Source of the DNA: Desulfuromonadales bacterium
Lineage (GTDB): Bacteria > Desulfobacterota > Desulfuromonadia > Geobacterales > Pseudopelobacteraceae
DNA length: 64,000 nucleotides
Direction of reading: 5' to 3'
Assembly: GCA_013377095.1 (NCBI GenBank)
Contig: JACAAY010000004.1
Span: forward strand, 34,073-98,072
Shown: piece by piece, positions 55,886-64,000 of the stretch
Layout of the letters: each line of letters opens with the position of its first letter
How positions within the stretch are numbered: position 1 is the first letter of the stretch
Notes under the pieces: model-generated
Database searches by the model: none
Told to the model about the DNA's origin: nothing
The model's input: the letters and a program-made list of their open reading frames with translations, nothing else
Program-made: the position numbers and the translations under genes

Positions 55886-56956
55886 ATGACCTACAGAAAA
55901 CAAACAATCTGTTTTGCTGCCATATTGGCTGGCTTCCTGCTGGCTAATTTCGTTATTTGGAAAATTTATACGGAAGAGCTGTTATCCAACCGGCATGATG
56001 GTGGGGATATGACACGGCTTGGTTATGTTACCGGGTCAAAAGTGTTGAGAAATACCTATGTTGATCTCCCGAAACAACACATCGAAATGTCAGACTTCCA
56101 CGGGCAAAAGATTGATGTGCTGACAATTGGCGATTCATTTTCCGCAGGGCAGGGCTTTGGAAAAAACCCTTATTACCAGGATTTCATTGCATCTAGCAAT
56201 AATTTTACGGTACTTAACGCCGACCCGTACCTCACTGACGATTTATACATGTGTTTCCAGCCATTATCGACACTGGCGGTTCTCTACAACAGTGGATTTC
56301 TGGACATTATCAAGCCTCGCTATGTATTGATCGAATCTGTTGCCAGATATTCAGTTCAGCGTTTTGCGCAGGCATTCAATTTTTCCAGAACAGAACCGCT
56401 GGAGAAGGTAAAGGAATATTACCGTCACAAGAAGAAACTCAACGAAGCTCCAAGTGTGTTTTTTGTTAACAATGGCAACTTTAAGTTTATTCTCAACAGG
56501 CTGTTATACCGGTATTCAGATAGCGCCTTTGCCGATACGATTCATGTCAGAAAGCTTAGACAGCCGTTCTTCAGCGTTAAAAATGCTGACAGCCTCCTGT
56601 TTTTGCATGAAGACCTCAAGTATATGAGAGAAGTGACCCCGCAATCAATTGAGCTGCTTAATGACAATTTTAACCGCATTGCGGATCTCTTGAAAAAAAA
56701 AGGAATACAGCTCCTGTATATGCCGATAGTTGACAAGTATGACCTGTATAGTGACTACATTGTCAATAACCCCTATCCCAAGAGCTTTTTTTTCGAAGAG
56801 TTGCGCAAGCAGCACAGGAGGTATATCTTGATTGATACAAAAGATATCTTGTCGAACTATCTGAAAAAAAAGGAAAAAGATCTTTATTTTCCGGACGATT
56901 CACACTGGAGTTGGAAAGCCTCGAAATACATTTTTGAAACAGTGAAGTTTGACTGA
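55886..56956 (+). CDS. SGNH-like protein of AlgJ/AlgX type (5 of 6)
   Basis: This protein of 356 residues has an anchor helix (about 7-26), the motif VLTIGDSFSAGQG (G82-D83-S84), and the C-terminal PDDSHWSWKAS (D338, H340). This DSHW form is typical of AlgX/AlgJ acetyltransferases. ATG at 55,886 follows AAAGGA; two upstream in-frame ATGs are possible. A paralogue lies at 58,195, with a glycosyltransferase between them. Confidence 0.78.
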   Translation: MTYRKQTICFAAILAGFLLANFVIWKIYTEELLSNRHDGGDMTRLGYVTGSKVLRNTYVDLPKQHIEMSDFHGQKIDVLTIGDSFSAGQGFGKNPYYQDFIASSNNFTVLNADPYLTDDLYMCFQPLSTLAVLYNSGFLDIIKPRYVLIESVARYSVQRFAQAFNFSRTEPLEKVKEYYRHKKKLNEAPSVFFVNNGNFKFILNRLLYRYSDSAFADTIHVRKLRQPFFSVKNADSLLFLHEDLKYMREVTPQSIELLNDNFNRIADLLKKKGIQLLYMPIVDKYDLYSDYIVNNPYPKSFFFEELRKQHRRYILIDTKDILSNYLKKKEKDLYFPDDSHWSWKASKYIFETVKFD

Positions 56957-58131
56957 TGGCCTCTCAACGACCAACACAGCCTCGCCAGAAGACTCATCAA
57001 CTCGAGGCACAACCGCTAAATCGCTTGAAAATAGCCGTTTTTTCATTTGAACGTGCCGAACAGGCCTGCGGCTATATTCGCCTGGTATCGCCCATGGCGG
57101 CGCTCGCCCATGACATGGATTGCGCTTGGGCTGTCAGTTATAAGCAGAACCCTCTGTTTCGAAGGCGTCTCATTCGAACCGGTTACCTGGATTTTGCCGA
57201 TATAGCCGTAGTCCAACGCACCTTTCCACAGAAAAGAACCGTCCGTGCACTGGGGAAAATACTTTCCGCCGGAATACCGGTTATATACGATACCGACGAT
57301 CTTCTCTTTGATCTTCCGCAGGATCATGTGCTTCGATCGTCATTTGAAAAATACAAACCTTACATGCTGGATTTCATGAGGCGTGTCGATGTCATTACGG
57401 TTTCCACGCCAGCACTTGGGGAAAGAGTGCAATCCTACAACGGGAATGTTCACGTACTTCCCAACCTGGTGGATGACGCCCTATGGTCAGCCTCCTCCTC
57501 CCCTAATGCAAGCGGGAAGACGGTTATCGGATTTGGCGGATCCAGCACACATGCCGGAGACATTGCAATGATCGAGGAGGCATTGCTGACAATAGCACGC
57601 ACGCACGGAGACCGCATTACCTTCAAGTTCCTCGGATGTGTGACCGAGCGTCTGGCTGACCTGCCCTGCGTAGAATTCATCGATTTCCAGTCATCCTACC
57701 GGGAATACGCTCAAACCCTCATGACGGCGGGAATCGACATAGCGATTGTCCCGCTCGAGGATACTCACTTCAACCGCTGCAAGAGCAATATAAAGTGGCT
57801 TGAATACTCGGCCTGCGGCATTCCTGGAGTGTACTCGGACATTCTCCCCTATAACAGCTGTATTACCCAGGGCAGGACCGGTCTTCTGGCCGGAGGCAGC
57901 AACGGACAATGGGTCGAGGCGCTGGAAGCACTCATAACGCAGGAGGAACTGCGAAGATCCATCGGCATTGCAGCACACCGGGAAGTTCTCTCAAATTATT
58001 CCTTGAGCAGTACTGGCCACATATATTCAGATTTCTATCGAAGTATGCTACAAAATACGCGTCAGAACAGTATGGATACACTCAGGAAACGTGTTGGTCG
58101 TTTGATCAAGAGGTCGCCCTTCAAATATTAA
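56956..58131 (+). CDS. Glycosyltransferase family 4
   Basis: This protein of 391 residues has a GT-B plan: KIAVFSFERAEQACGYIRL, TDDLLFDLP, FGGSSTHAGD and the donor-site IKWLEYSACGIPGVYSD. It shares one base with the preceding SGNH stop. A short basic N-terminal extension (about 1-24) is unusual. It would add a sugar to the chain whose residues the flanking acyltransferase set may modify. Confidence 0.83.
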   Translation: MASQRPTQPRQKTHQLEAQPLNRLKIAVFSFERAEQACGYIRLVSPMAALAHDMDCAWAVSYKQNPLFRRRLIRTGYLDFADIAVVQRTFPQKRTVRALGKILSAGIPVIYDTDDLLFDLPQDHVLRSSFEKYKPYMLDFMRRVDVITVSTPALGERVQSYNGNVHVLPNLVDDALWSASSSPNASGKTVIGFGGSSTHAGDIAMIEEALLTIARTHGDRITFKFLGCVTERLADLPCVEFIDFQSSYREYAQTLMTAGIDIAIVPLEDTHFNRCKSNIKWLEYSACGIPGVYSDILPYNSCITQGRTGLLAGGSNGQWVEALEALITQEELRRSIGIAAHREVLSNYSLSSTGHIYSDFYRSMLQNTRQNSMDTLRKRVGRLIKRSPFKY

Positions 58132-58194
58132 CGTCGCACCGATATCACGTAAACGTTCGGACGGCGTATGCTAACCACTGGAGAACACAATAGG

Positions 58195-59268
58195 ATGACG
58201 TTTCGCTCATTTTCACGCTGGGTATGCTTGATGATGCTTGTTTATATGGCATGCAATCTGGCCATCTGGAAGCTTGTTACCGAAGATCTCCTGACCGGAA
58301 AAAAGTGCGCCGGCGGGGACCTGGCCAGGATGGGGTATATTCCGGAATCGAAAATGTGCCGTCAAAATGTGGACAGTCTGCCGAGACGGCATATTGAATT
58401 TGCAAATTTCAACGGTGGACCGGTAGACGTTGTCACCATCGGAGATTCGTTCTCAAACGGTGGCGGTGGCGGTAAGGACAGGTATTATCAGGATCACCTG
58501 GCATCCCAGCATAATTTCACTGTTCTCAACATTCCCCAGTACAAGGATATTGACAAGATCTCCACGCTTTCAATATTGAATAACAATGGCTATCTCGCCA
58601 AGCTGAATCCTCAATTTGTTGTGCTGGAATGCGCAGAAAAAATGTGTCTTCAGGACCTTCCTGACGCAATCGATTTTGATCGCACGTTAACTGCTGCTGA
58701 ACTCAACAAACACAAAACGGTCACCTATGTCGCAGTCCCTCACGAAGCACACATCCCCCTAATTAATACAGATTTTTTCAGTGAAGCAAATGTAAAGTTC
58801 ATTAAAAACAGCCTACTATACAATTTCTCCGATAATGCCTACGGAAGCCCGGTATACAAGACAAAACTGTGTAGGCCATTTTTCAGTGTGTCAAAGCCGG
58901 ATATTCTTCTCTTTGTAAATGGCGATATAAAAGACAGAAAGAAATTTACTATTGCAAACATAACCAGGCTTAATACTTTCCTCAACACCCTCTCTGACAG
59001 ATTGAAAGCCAAAGGTATTTCACTTTATTTCATGCCATGTGTGGATAAATATAACCTTTACAGTGAGTATATCCCTGACAATCCATACCCCAGGAGCACC
59101 TTCTTCGAGGTGCTACGGAAAATGCCACGGAGATTTGAACTTATCGACACCAAGGAGATCTTACGGGAAGAGATCGCCAAAGGTGAAAAGGATGTCTATT
59201 ACTCGGACGATACCCATTGGAGTTGGAAGGCGTCGAAGAGAATTTTCGAGCAGGTCGAATTTCATTGA
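58195..59268 (+). CDS. SGNH-like protein of AlgJ/AlgX type (6 of 6)
   Basis: This protein of 357 residues is paralogous to the one at 55,886. It has an anchor helix (about 8-27), VVTIGDSFSNGGGGG (G83-D84-S85), and DDTHWSWKAS near the C-terminus (D339, H341). The segment around GGDLARMGYIPESKM aligns with GGDMTRLGYVTGSKV in its partner. The ATG at 58,195 is chosen over one 9 codons earlier to keep the helix near the N-terminus. Confidence 0.78.
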   Translation: MTFRSFSRWVCLMMLVYMACNLAIWKLVTEDLLTGKKCAGGDLARMGYIPESKMCRQNVDSLPRRHIEFANFNGGPVDVVTIGDSFSNGGGGGKDRYYQDHLASQHNFTVLNIPQYKDIDKISTLSILNNNGYLAKLNPQFVVLECAEKMCLQDLPDAIDFDRTLTAAELNKHKTVTYVAVPHEAHIPLINTDFFSEANVKFIKNSLLYNFSDNAYGSPVYKTKLCRPFFSVSKPDILLFVNGDIKDRKKFTIANITRLNTFLNTLSDRLKAKGISLYFMPCVDKYNLYSEYIPDNPYPRSTFFEVLRKMPRRFELIDTKEILREEIAKGEKDVYYSDDTHWSWKASKRIFEQVEFH

Positions 59269-59307
59269 GCAGAGTATGAAAGAGACAATTAAACAGGGAG
59301 AAGACTA

Positions 59308-60261
59308 ATGACAGCAACCGGTGTCACAATTTCGGTCTGTATGCCGATATACAACAGCTTCCGTTATATCGCCCATGCAATAGAAAGCGTGCTGATACAG
59401 ACACGACGCGACTTTGAACTGATTATCATTGATGATTGCTCAAATGACGGCACCGGGGAAATTGCAGCATCATTTGCCGATCAAGATACACGTATACGCT
59501 TTATTAGAAATGTCAGTAATGTTGGAATGGTCAACAACTGGAACCTATGTATTGAAAAAGCATCCGGGCGGTATATAAAGTTCCTGTTTGGAGATGACCT
59601 GCTCGAAGCGGATGCGCTGGAACGAATGGCCGCCTGCTTTGACGCCGACCCGGCAGTAGGTCTTGTCGCTTCGGCCAGAATCCTTATTGACGAGGAAAGT
59701 CGCCCCCTTGAAACACTTGCTCATTTCGATACCCGGATCTATGACGGGACAGAGATAATAAAAGTCTGTTTCTTGAAACAAAACAACCTGGTGGGAGAAC
59801 CGACCGCAGTCATGTTCAGGAAGGAACTGGCAGGGCGTGGTTTTAATAAAAACTATCGACAAATGGTCGATCTTGAGATGTGGTTTCACCTGCTTGATCA
59901 GGGGGCCTGTGCCTACATGCGGCAGCCGCTCTGTTCATTCCGAGTACACCCCGACCAGCAGACCCAAAAAAACATCGTCAACCTCTTTCATTACAGTGAA
60001 TTTTTCCTATTAATGGAGGCGTATATTCATAAACCGTACATGGGCTTTAGCCGAATACGCGCCTGCACATTCCTTTTTGAGAAATATTACATATTCTGGA
60101 AGATATTCCGCAACAGACCTGATCACCGACAAACAGCGTTTAACATCATTTCCGAGCAATATGGGTGGTTAAGATTTTTCTGCTTCTTACCTTTGTATAA
60201 AACATACAACCCATTGCGAAAACTCACGAGAAAAATTGCATCAGCAAAATACTTTTTTTAA
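59308..60261 (+). CDS. Glycosyltransferase family 2 (paralogue 2 of 3)
   Basis: This protein of 317 residues aligns with the gene at 45,848. Shared blocks are ISVCMPIYNSFRYIAHAIES, IDDCSNDGTGEIA, YIKFLFGDDLLEADALE, VDLEMWFHLLDQG and CSFRVHPDQQT. A GGGAG site precedes the ATG. Composition is slightly richer in A and T than its first paralogue. Confidence 0.88.
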   Translation: MTATGVTISVCMPIYNSFRYIAHAIESVLIQTRRDFELIIIDDCSNDGTGEIAASFADQDTRIRFIRNVSNVGMVNNWNLCIEKASGRYIKFLFGDDLLEADALERMAACFDADPAVGLVASARILIDEESRPLETLAHFDTRIYDGTEIIKVCFLKQNNLVGEPTAVMFRKELAGRGFNKNYRQMVDLEMWFHLLDQGACAYMRQPLCSFRVHPDQQTQKNIVNLFHYSEFFLLMEAYIHKPYMGFSRIRACTFLFEKYYIFWKIFRNRPDHRQTAFNIISEQYGWLRFFCFLPLYKTYNPLRKLTRKIASAKYFF

Positions 60262-60435
60262 CAAGCATTTTGATAGAACCGAACGATATGGAACGCGCAC
60301 ACATCAGCGACAAGACCGGTATGTTGAACGAACACATTGTAATCCCTGCAAATGCCTCAATCCTTCGATCTTGATTACTACAAGAGAAGTCACCTATTGA
60401 CTGCTACCAGGGATGATTGAAAAGGAAGGCGTCTA

Positions 60436-61416
60436 ATGCACCAACCCAGAATAAGCGTCTGTATTCCCACATACAATTACGGCAGATATATCTCACAAGC
60501 AATTGAATCAGTACTAAATCAGACCGTTACTGATTTTGAGTTACTTGTAGTCGATGATTTTTCTAAAGACGCGACTGACGATATAGTACGTAGGTATGCA
60601 GCGCAAGACTCTAGGATAAGATATATACGCCACAAAAAAAATCAGGGAATGGTAGCAAACTGGAATTATTGTTTACGCGAAGCACGAGGAATATACATCA
60701 AATTTCTGTTTGCAGATGATTTTTTTACGTCCACTCAAACACTGGAAAAAATGCTTACCGCAATGGAATCAGATGAAACTATTTCTCTGGTTGGATCTTC
60801 TCGCGTTATCGTCGACGAAAATTTAACCCCAAAAGACGTTTGGAGACATAATGACAGCGACATCTTGGAAAATGGTATTGATGTTATCAATACCTGTATG
60901 CAAAATCTGATCAATTCAATTGGGGAACCAACTGCGGTAATGTTTAAAAAAACTCAGTCTGGAAGAGGCTTTGACCCTAAATATAGACAACTTGTTGATC
61001 TCGAAATGTGGTTTTACCTTCTTGAGCAAGGAAAGTATTTGTTTTTGAATGAACCACTGTGTGCATTTCGAGTTCACAGTGAGCAACAAACCGCCAAAAA
61101 TGCTAAATTAAATGCTTCAATAGTTGACACCTATTACCTATATGACGACTATTTGGGTAAGCGCTATACTAATATTAGCTGGTTCAGCAGCAAATATATT
61201 AAATTCGATTATATTTATAAGATACGCAAATCATATTTACGCAATAAAAGTAATCACAAAACTACTTATGAGATTATTGATCATTTTGGTTTTTTTGGTT
61301 TTTATCTACTACTACCTCTGTACAAAACGTATAAACCAATTGCTAAGATTATATTACAGTCATCGCAATTAACAAAATTTATATTTTTTCATTTAAGTTC
61401 AAGGAATACCAGATGA
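60436..61416 (+). CDS. Glycosyltransferase family 2 (paralogue 3 of 3), AT-rich
   Basis: This protein of 326 residues has the same block order as the two paralogues (ISVCIPTYNYGRYISQAIES, YIKFLFADDFF, VDLEMWFYLLEQGKY, CAFRVHSEQQT). Its codon use is much richer in A and T. FADDFF replaces FGDDLL at the metal site. GGAAGG stands 8 bases upstream of the ATG. The composition suggests separate acquisition from a relative rather than recent local duplication. It overlaps the methyltransferase by ATGA. Confidence 0.88.
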   Translation: MHQPRISVCIPTYNYGRYISQAIESVLNQTVTDFELLVVDDFSKDATDDIVRRYAAQDSRIRYIRHKKNQGMVANWNYCLREARGIYIKFLFADDFFTSTQTLEKMLTAMESDETISLVGSSRVIVDENLTPKDVWRHNDSDILENGIDVINTCMQNLINSIGEPTAVMFKKTQSGRGFDPKYRQLVDLEMWFYLLEQGKYLFLNEPLCAFRVHSEQQTAKNAKLNASIVDTYYLYDDYLGKRYTNISWFSSKYIKFDYIYKIRKSYLRNKSNHKTTYEIIDHFGFFGFYLLLPLYKTYKPIAKIILQSSQLTKFIFFHLSSRNTR

Positions 61417-62264
61417 TCAAACTTTATGACAAAGATATTCAAATTTCTGACAATACAACTGCTGGAAAATTACTTAAATATGTTGGTTACGATAAAAAGG
61501 TGTTGGAAATAGGATGCGCCAGTGGTGTACAAAGCAAACTTCTTCGAGATGTATTTAGATGCAATGTAACCGGCATTGAGATAAATTCAGTTGCCGCCGA
61601 ACAGGCAAAACAGTACTGTGACACGTTGATAGTTGGGAATATTGAAAGCCTGTGTTTACATGAATGCTTGGGTGACGTTACATTCGATGTCATACTTATG
61701 GCAGATGTACTGGAGCACTTAAGACAACCTGACATCGTGCTCGATAAATTAAAATCATTTCTCACTGATGAAAATTCTTATATCGTAATTTCAGTTCCAA
61801 ATATTGTACATGCTTCGGTAGTTTATCAAATGATGCAGGGCGTTTTCCGTTATTCCGAATTCGGTTTACTTGATGATACCCATATCCGTTTTTTTTCCAA
61901 GCAAGGCATAATTGAATTATTGGGTGTGGCAGGATGTACCATTTTAGAGATCAGAAGAGTTATTTGCGAACCTTTACTCTCTGAAATAAAGACAGTGATT
62001 AGCACAGAAGATGATTTTAAAGCAATGATATATCTATTACAACACAACGCAGAGTCCTTGGTATATCAGTATGTAATAAAAGCATCATTTAATACTAATA
62101 ATTCTGATTCACCGATAAGCATAGAGAATGAGAGTGATCTCAATGAGATGATCGAATCTAGAAATAAGTTAATCTATAATTATAGAGTAAACTCAAATAA
62201 AGTGTCTAAGTTTTTAGACAGATTTCGCAATAAATTTATCAGACCAAAGCGCTCTACGAAATAG
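61413..62264 (+). CDS. Class I SAM-dependent methyltransferase
   Basis: This protein of 283 residues has motif I KVLEIGCASGVQSKLL (about 29-44), VTGIEINSVAAEQAK and ILMADVLEHLRQPDIVL, followed by VISVPNIVHASVV. It is typical of polysaccharide-locus methyltransferases that cap or decorate sugars. The C-terminal 60 residues are polar and lack a known domain. Codon use is AT-rich, as in the preceding glycosyltransferase to which it is coupled. Confidence 0.87.
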   Translation: MIKLYDKDIQISDNTTAGKLLKYVGYDKKVLEIGCASGVQSKLLRDVFRCNVTGIEINSVAAEQAKQYCDTLIVGNIESLCLHECLGDVTFDVILMADVLEHLRQPDIVLDKLKSFLTDENSYIVISVPNIVHASVVYQMMQGVFRYSEFGLLDDTHIRFFSKQGIIELLGVAGCTILEIRRVICEPLLSEIKTVISTEDDFKAMIYLLQHNAESLVYQYVIKASFNTNNSDSPISIENESDLNEMIESRNKLIYNYRVNSNKVSKFLDRFRNKFIRPKRSTK

Positions 62265-62511
62265 TGGACGAACGACAACACACTGGGAGCACAGACATAA
62301 CCACTATCCGCCCACCCTGAATCAAGCAGGTGCTTCCCGACTTCGACACCCAGAACAGCTAACAGCTAAACATAGTTATAGCGATTGAGAATATTGTATT
62401 TATATATGTATTCAATTCATAACAATCTGATTTAAATTCAAACACAATATACCCCCTTGCCATTGAATAGAAGTATTTAGTAATTTCATTCATCTTGTCA
62501 ATGGAGTTTTA

Positions 62512-63972
62512 ATGATTAACTGGCACGCAAGATACGCAAAAATTATTAGCCAGAACAAAGATCTACTTGACTCTAGTAAAACCATCCTTGAAATTGGATC
62601 AGGATTAAATGGAATAGCAACATATCTGAAAAGACCAGTTATTGGAATAGATAAGATAACAGAAGGTGTTGCAAACGAATGGCTAACTATTACGAAAGGG
62701 AATGTTACAAACTTATACAACTTAGATAATAGCTATGATTACGTAATATGTGTGGATGTACTTGAGCACCTCTCACCAGATCTTAGATCAAAGGCGATTA
62801 GCGAAATGCTAAGAGTGGCCAGAGAGCGTTTAATCATTTCATGCCCCTGCGATAAACTCGCGTATAACTATGAGGTACATCTCTCATGCATTTTAAAAAA
62901 TTTGTATGGGAAAATCCCGGAATGGCTATCCGAACATATAAAACACGGATTACCTGAGGTAAAAGATATTATTAAAATACTAACTGAATTAGGAACCGCG
63001 TTTGATGTAACTGGAAATGAGGGAATCATGCAGCATTATGGCGGACTACTTCTTGATCTTCAGTTTGACCAAATGAAATCAATATATGATATCCATACCA
63101 GTAAAACAATTTTTTCAGCTCCAATCTGTGCCAGCGAGTGGGATCGCTACTATAGTTATTTATTTGAAATTGACAAGCGAGAAAAGAAGCCTATCCATTT
63201 AAAAAGCTCCCATATAACCAAGACCTGTGTAGATGATATCTGTCATCAGAGTACAGCAATTTATTCGGTTTTTCATCAAGACATAAATAGCAGTTTTCTG
63301 AATGAGATAATTCCTATTTATGTGGGTAGTGCTGCAGAACAAAAGGGACTGCATTGCCTTACCGATCGCTTAAAGAATTCATCTTCATTATTGAATACAA
63401 GATGGTCTGAACTGTCAGCTATATACAGAATATGGAAAGAAGGACCACACTCTGATATCGTTGGCTTTACACATTATAGGCGTCTATTCAATTTCAACCA
63501 ACAAGCTGACATTGTTCAGGATACTGTTATTTCACTTAACACTTTAGGAGAAAACCATCAAAAAGATATTTATGACCACGACTACATTTGCAGTCTCATA
63601 CATAACGGTATTTCTGTTGCTAAGCCATATAAACTAAACGAGACAATATGGGAACAATACTGCAACATTCATAACACTGGTGATTGGTGTTGGGTGCTAA
63701 GTAAAATATCAAAAGAACACCCCCATTTAATGCCATATGCATTGGAGCAATTCGAAGCTTCGTCTTTATATGCTTACAATATGTTTATTACAAACTGGGT
63801 TAAGTTCGATGAACTATGTTCATTGTGGTTTGATATATTGCTCAAATTTGAATCAAAAGTGCCTCCAGTCCGTTCAAATAGCTACCAAAATAGGGATATC
63901 AGCTTTATGGCTGAACGAATTTTCGATATCTGGATTAGATACAAAGGCTCTTCAACGTTTCAAGTGGGTTGA
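62512..63972 (+). CDS. Fusion of SAM methyltransferase-like domain and DUF4422 glycosyltransferase
   Basis: This protein of 486 residues has two parts. The first (about 1-190) is methyltransferase-like, with TILEIGSGLNGIATYL and YVICVDVLEHLSPDLRSKA. The second (about 255-486) matches DUF4422 glycosyltransferases: RWSELSAIYRIWKE, DIVGFTHYRRLF, YAYNMFITNWVKFDELC and RDISFMAERIFDIW. The linker between them shows no break. It lies 247 bases after the previous gene, behind an AT-rich stretch that may hold its own promoter. AT-rich codons mark it as probably transferred. A stop at 63,970 shows that the gene is complete. Confidence 0.85.
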   Translation: MINWHARYAKIISQNKDLLDSSKTILEIGSGLNGIATYLKRPVIGIDKITEGVANEWLTITKGNVTNLYNLDNSYDYVICVDVLEHLSPDLRSKAISEMLRVARERLIISCPCDKLAYNYEVHLSCILKNLYGKIPEWLSEHIKHGLPEVKDIIKILTELGTAFDVTGNEGIMQHYGGLLLDLQFDQMKSIYDIHTSKTIFSAPICASEWDRYYSYLFEIDKREKKPIHLKSSHITKTCVDDICHQSTAIYSVFHQDINSSFLNEIIPIYVGSAAEQKGLHCLTDRLKNSSSLLNTRWSELSAIYRIWKEGPHSDIVGFTHYRRLFNFNQQADIVQDTVISLNTLGENHQKDIYDHDYICSLIHNGISVAKPYKLNETIWEQYCNIHNTGDWCWVLSKISKEHPHLMPYALEQFEASSLYAYNMFITNWVKFDELCSLWFDILLKFESKVPPVRSNSYQNRDISFMAERIFDIWIRYKGSSTFQVG

Positions 63973-64000
63973 GCATATATCTTGTTGAATTTGAGCTTCC

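Noticed and set aside
60288..60374. A 28-codon open frame between two GT2 genes
   Set aside because: It has no Shine-Dalgarno sequence, no domain and no coupling to neighbours. It is more likely a remnant and is reported only as part of the mosaic finding.
62370..62511. AT-rich stretch as a defined promoter of the methyltransferase-DUF4422 gene
   Set aside because: Several weak -35/-10 pairs can be drawn, but none has good boxes and spacing. The overall AT richness makes chance matches likely.
60436..64000. Insertion sequence or phage explaining the AT-rich end
   Set aside because: No transposase, integrase, terminal inverted repeat or target duplication is visible within the window.

Overview
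The window reads as chromosome of a Gram-negative bacterium of the Desulfuromonadales type (Geobacter/Pelobacter-like). This is inferred from very dense multi-PAS and PocR sensor kinases, an arsenosugar radical SAM protein that appears to be a selenoprotein, and a complete lipid A and core assembly block. Base composition is GC-rich for most of the window and becomes clearly AT-rich over the last 4 kb. I see no rRNA, tRNA, CRISPR array or recognisable transposase.

Region 1 (1-18,985) is an arsenosugar-type locus: the C-terminus of a mercuric-reductase-like flavoprotein, a TVP38/TMEM64 membrane protein, an AhpD-like peroxidase partner and, 16 kb further on, ArsS. ArsS appears to read through an in-frame TGA as selenocysteine, with a SECIS-like hairpin directly downstream. 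Eight signal-transduction genes on the opposite strand separate the two halves of the locus (1,877-17,698). Five of the seven kinases share one HisKA_2 catalytic module behind different PAS, PocR, GAF, HAMP or receiver inputs.

Region 2 (19,081-24,544 and on to 25,208) holds housekeeping genes: an RNase E/G with a long disordered tail, lysS, and the Lol lipoprotein-release transporter (lolC-type permease and lolD). Region 3 (25,230-37,824) is a tightly packed outer-membrane operon: bamA, skp/ompH, lpxD, fabZ, lpxA, a GnnA/GnnB-like pair, lpxB, a late acyltransferase, a PAP2 phosphatase, waaA and lpxK. The GnnA/GnnB-like pair between lpxA and lpxB predicts lipid A built on 2,3-diamino-glucose with amide-linked acyl chains. 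Region 4 (37,897-42,943) carries core-assembly genes: a heptosyltransferase and Kdo-kinase pair on the minus strand, then a Trm112-like protein, waaF and msbA.

Region 5 (42,951-63,972) is a surface-polysaccharide or LPS-decoration locus. It combines seven glycosyltransferases or glycosyltransferase-containing genes with an unusual acyl-transfer set. That set comprises an AcsA-like acyl-adenylating enzyme, a free-standing carrier protein, two AlgI/DltB-type MBOAT acyltransferases and six membrane-anchored SGNH-type proteins. The set parallels the Gram-positive Dlt system (ligase, carrier, MBOAT, DltD) and is the best candidate here for an undescribed system. The right end (from about 60,436) is AT-rich, holds methyltransferases and a methyltransferase-DUF4422 glycosyltransferase fusion, and looks recently acquired.
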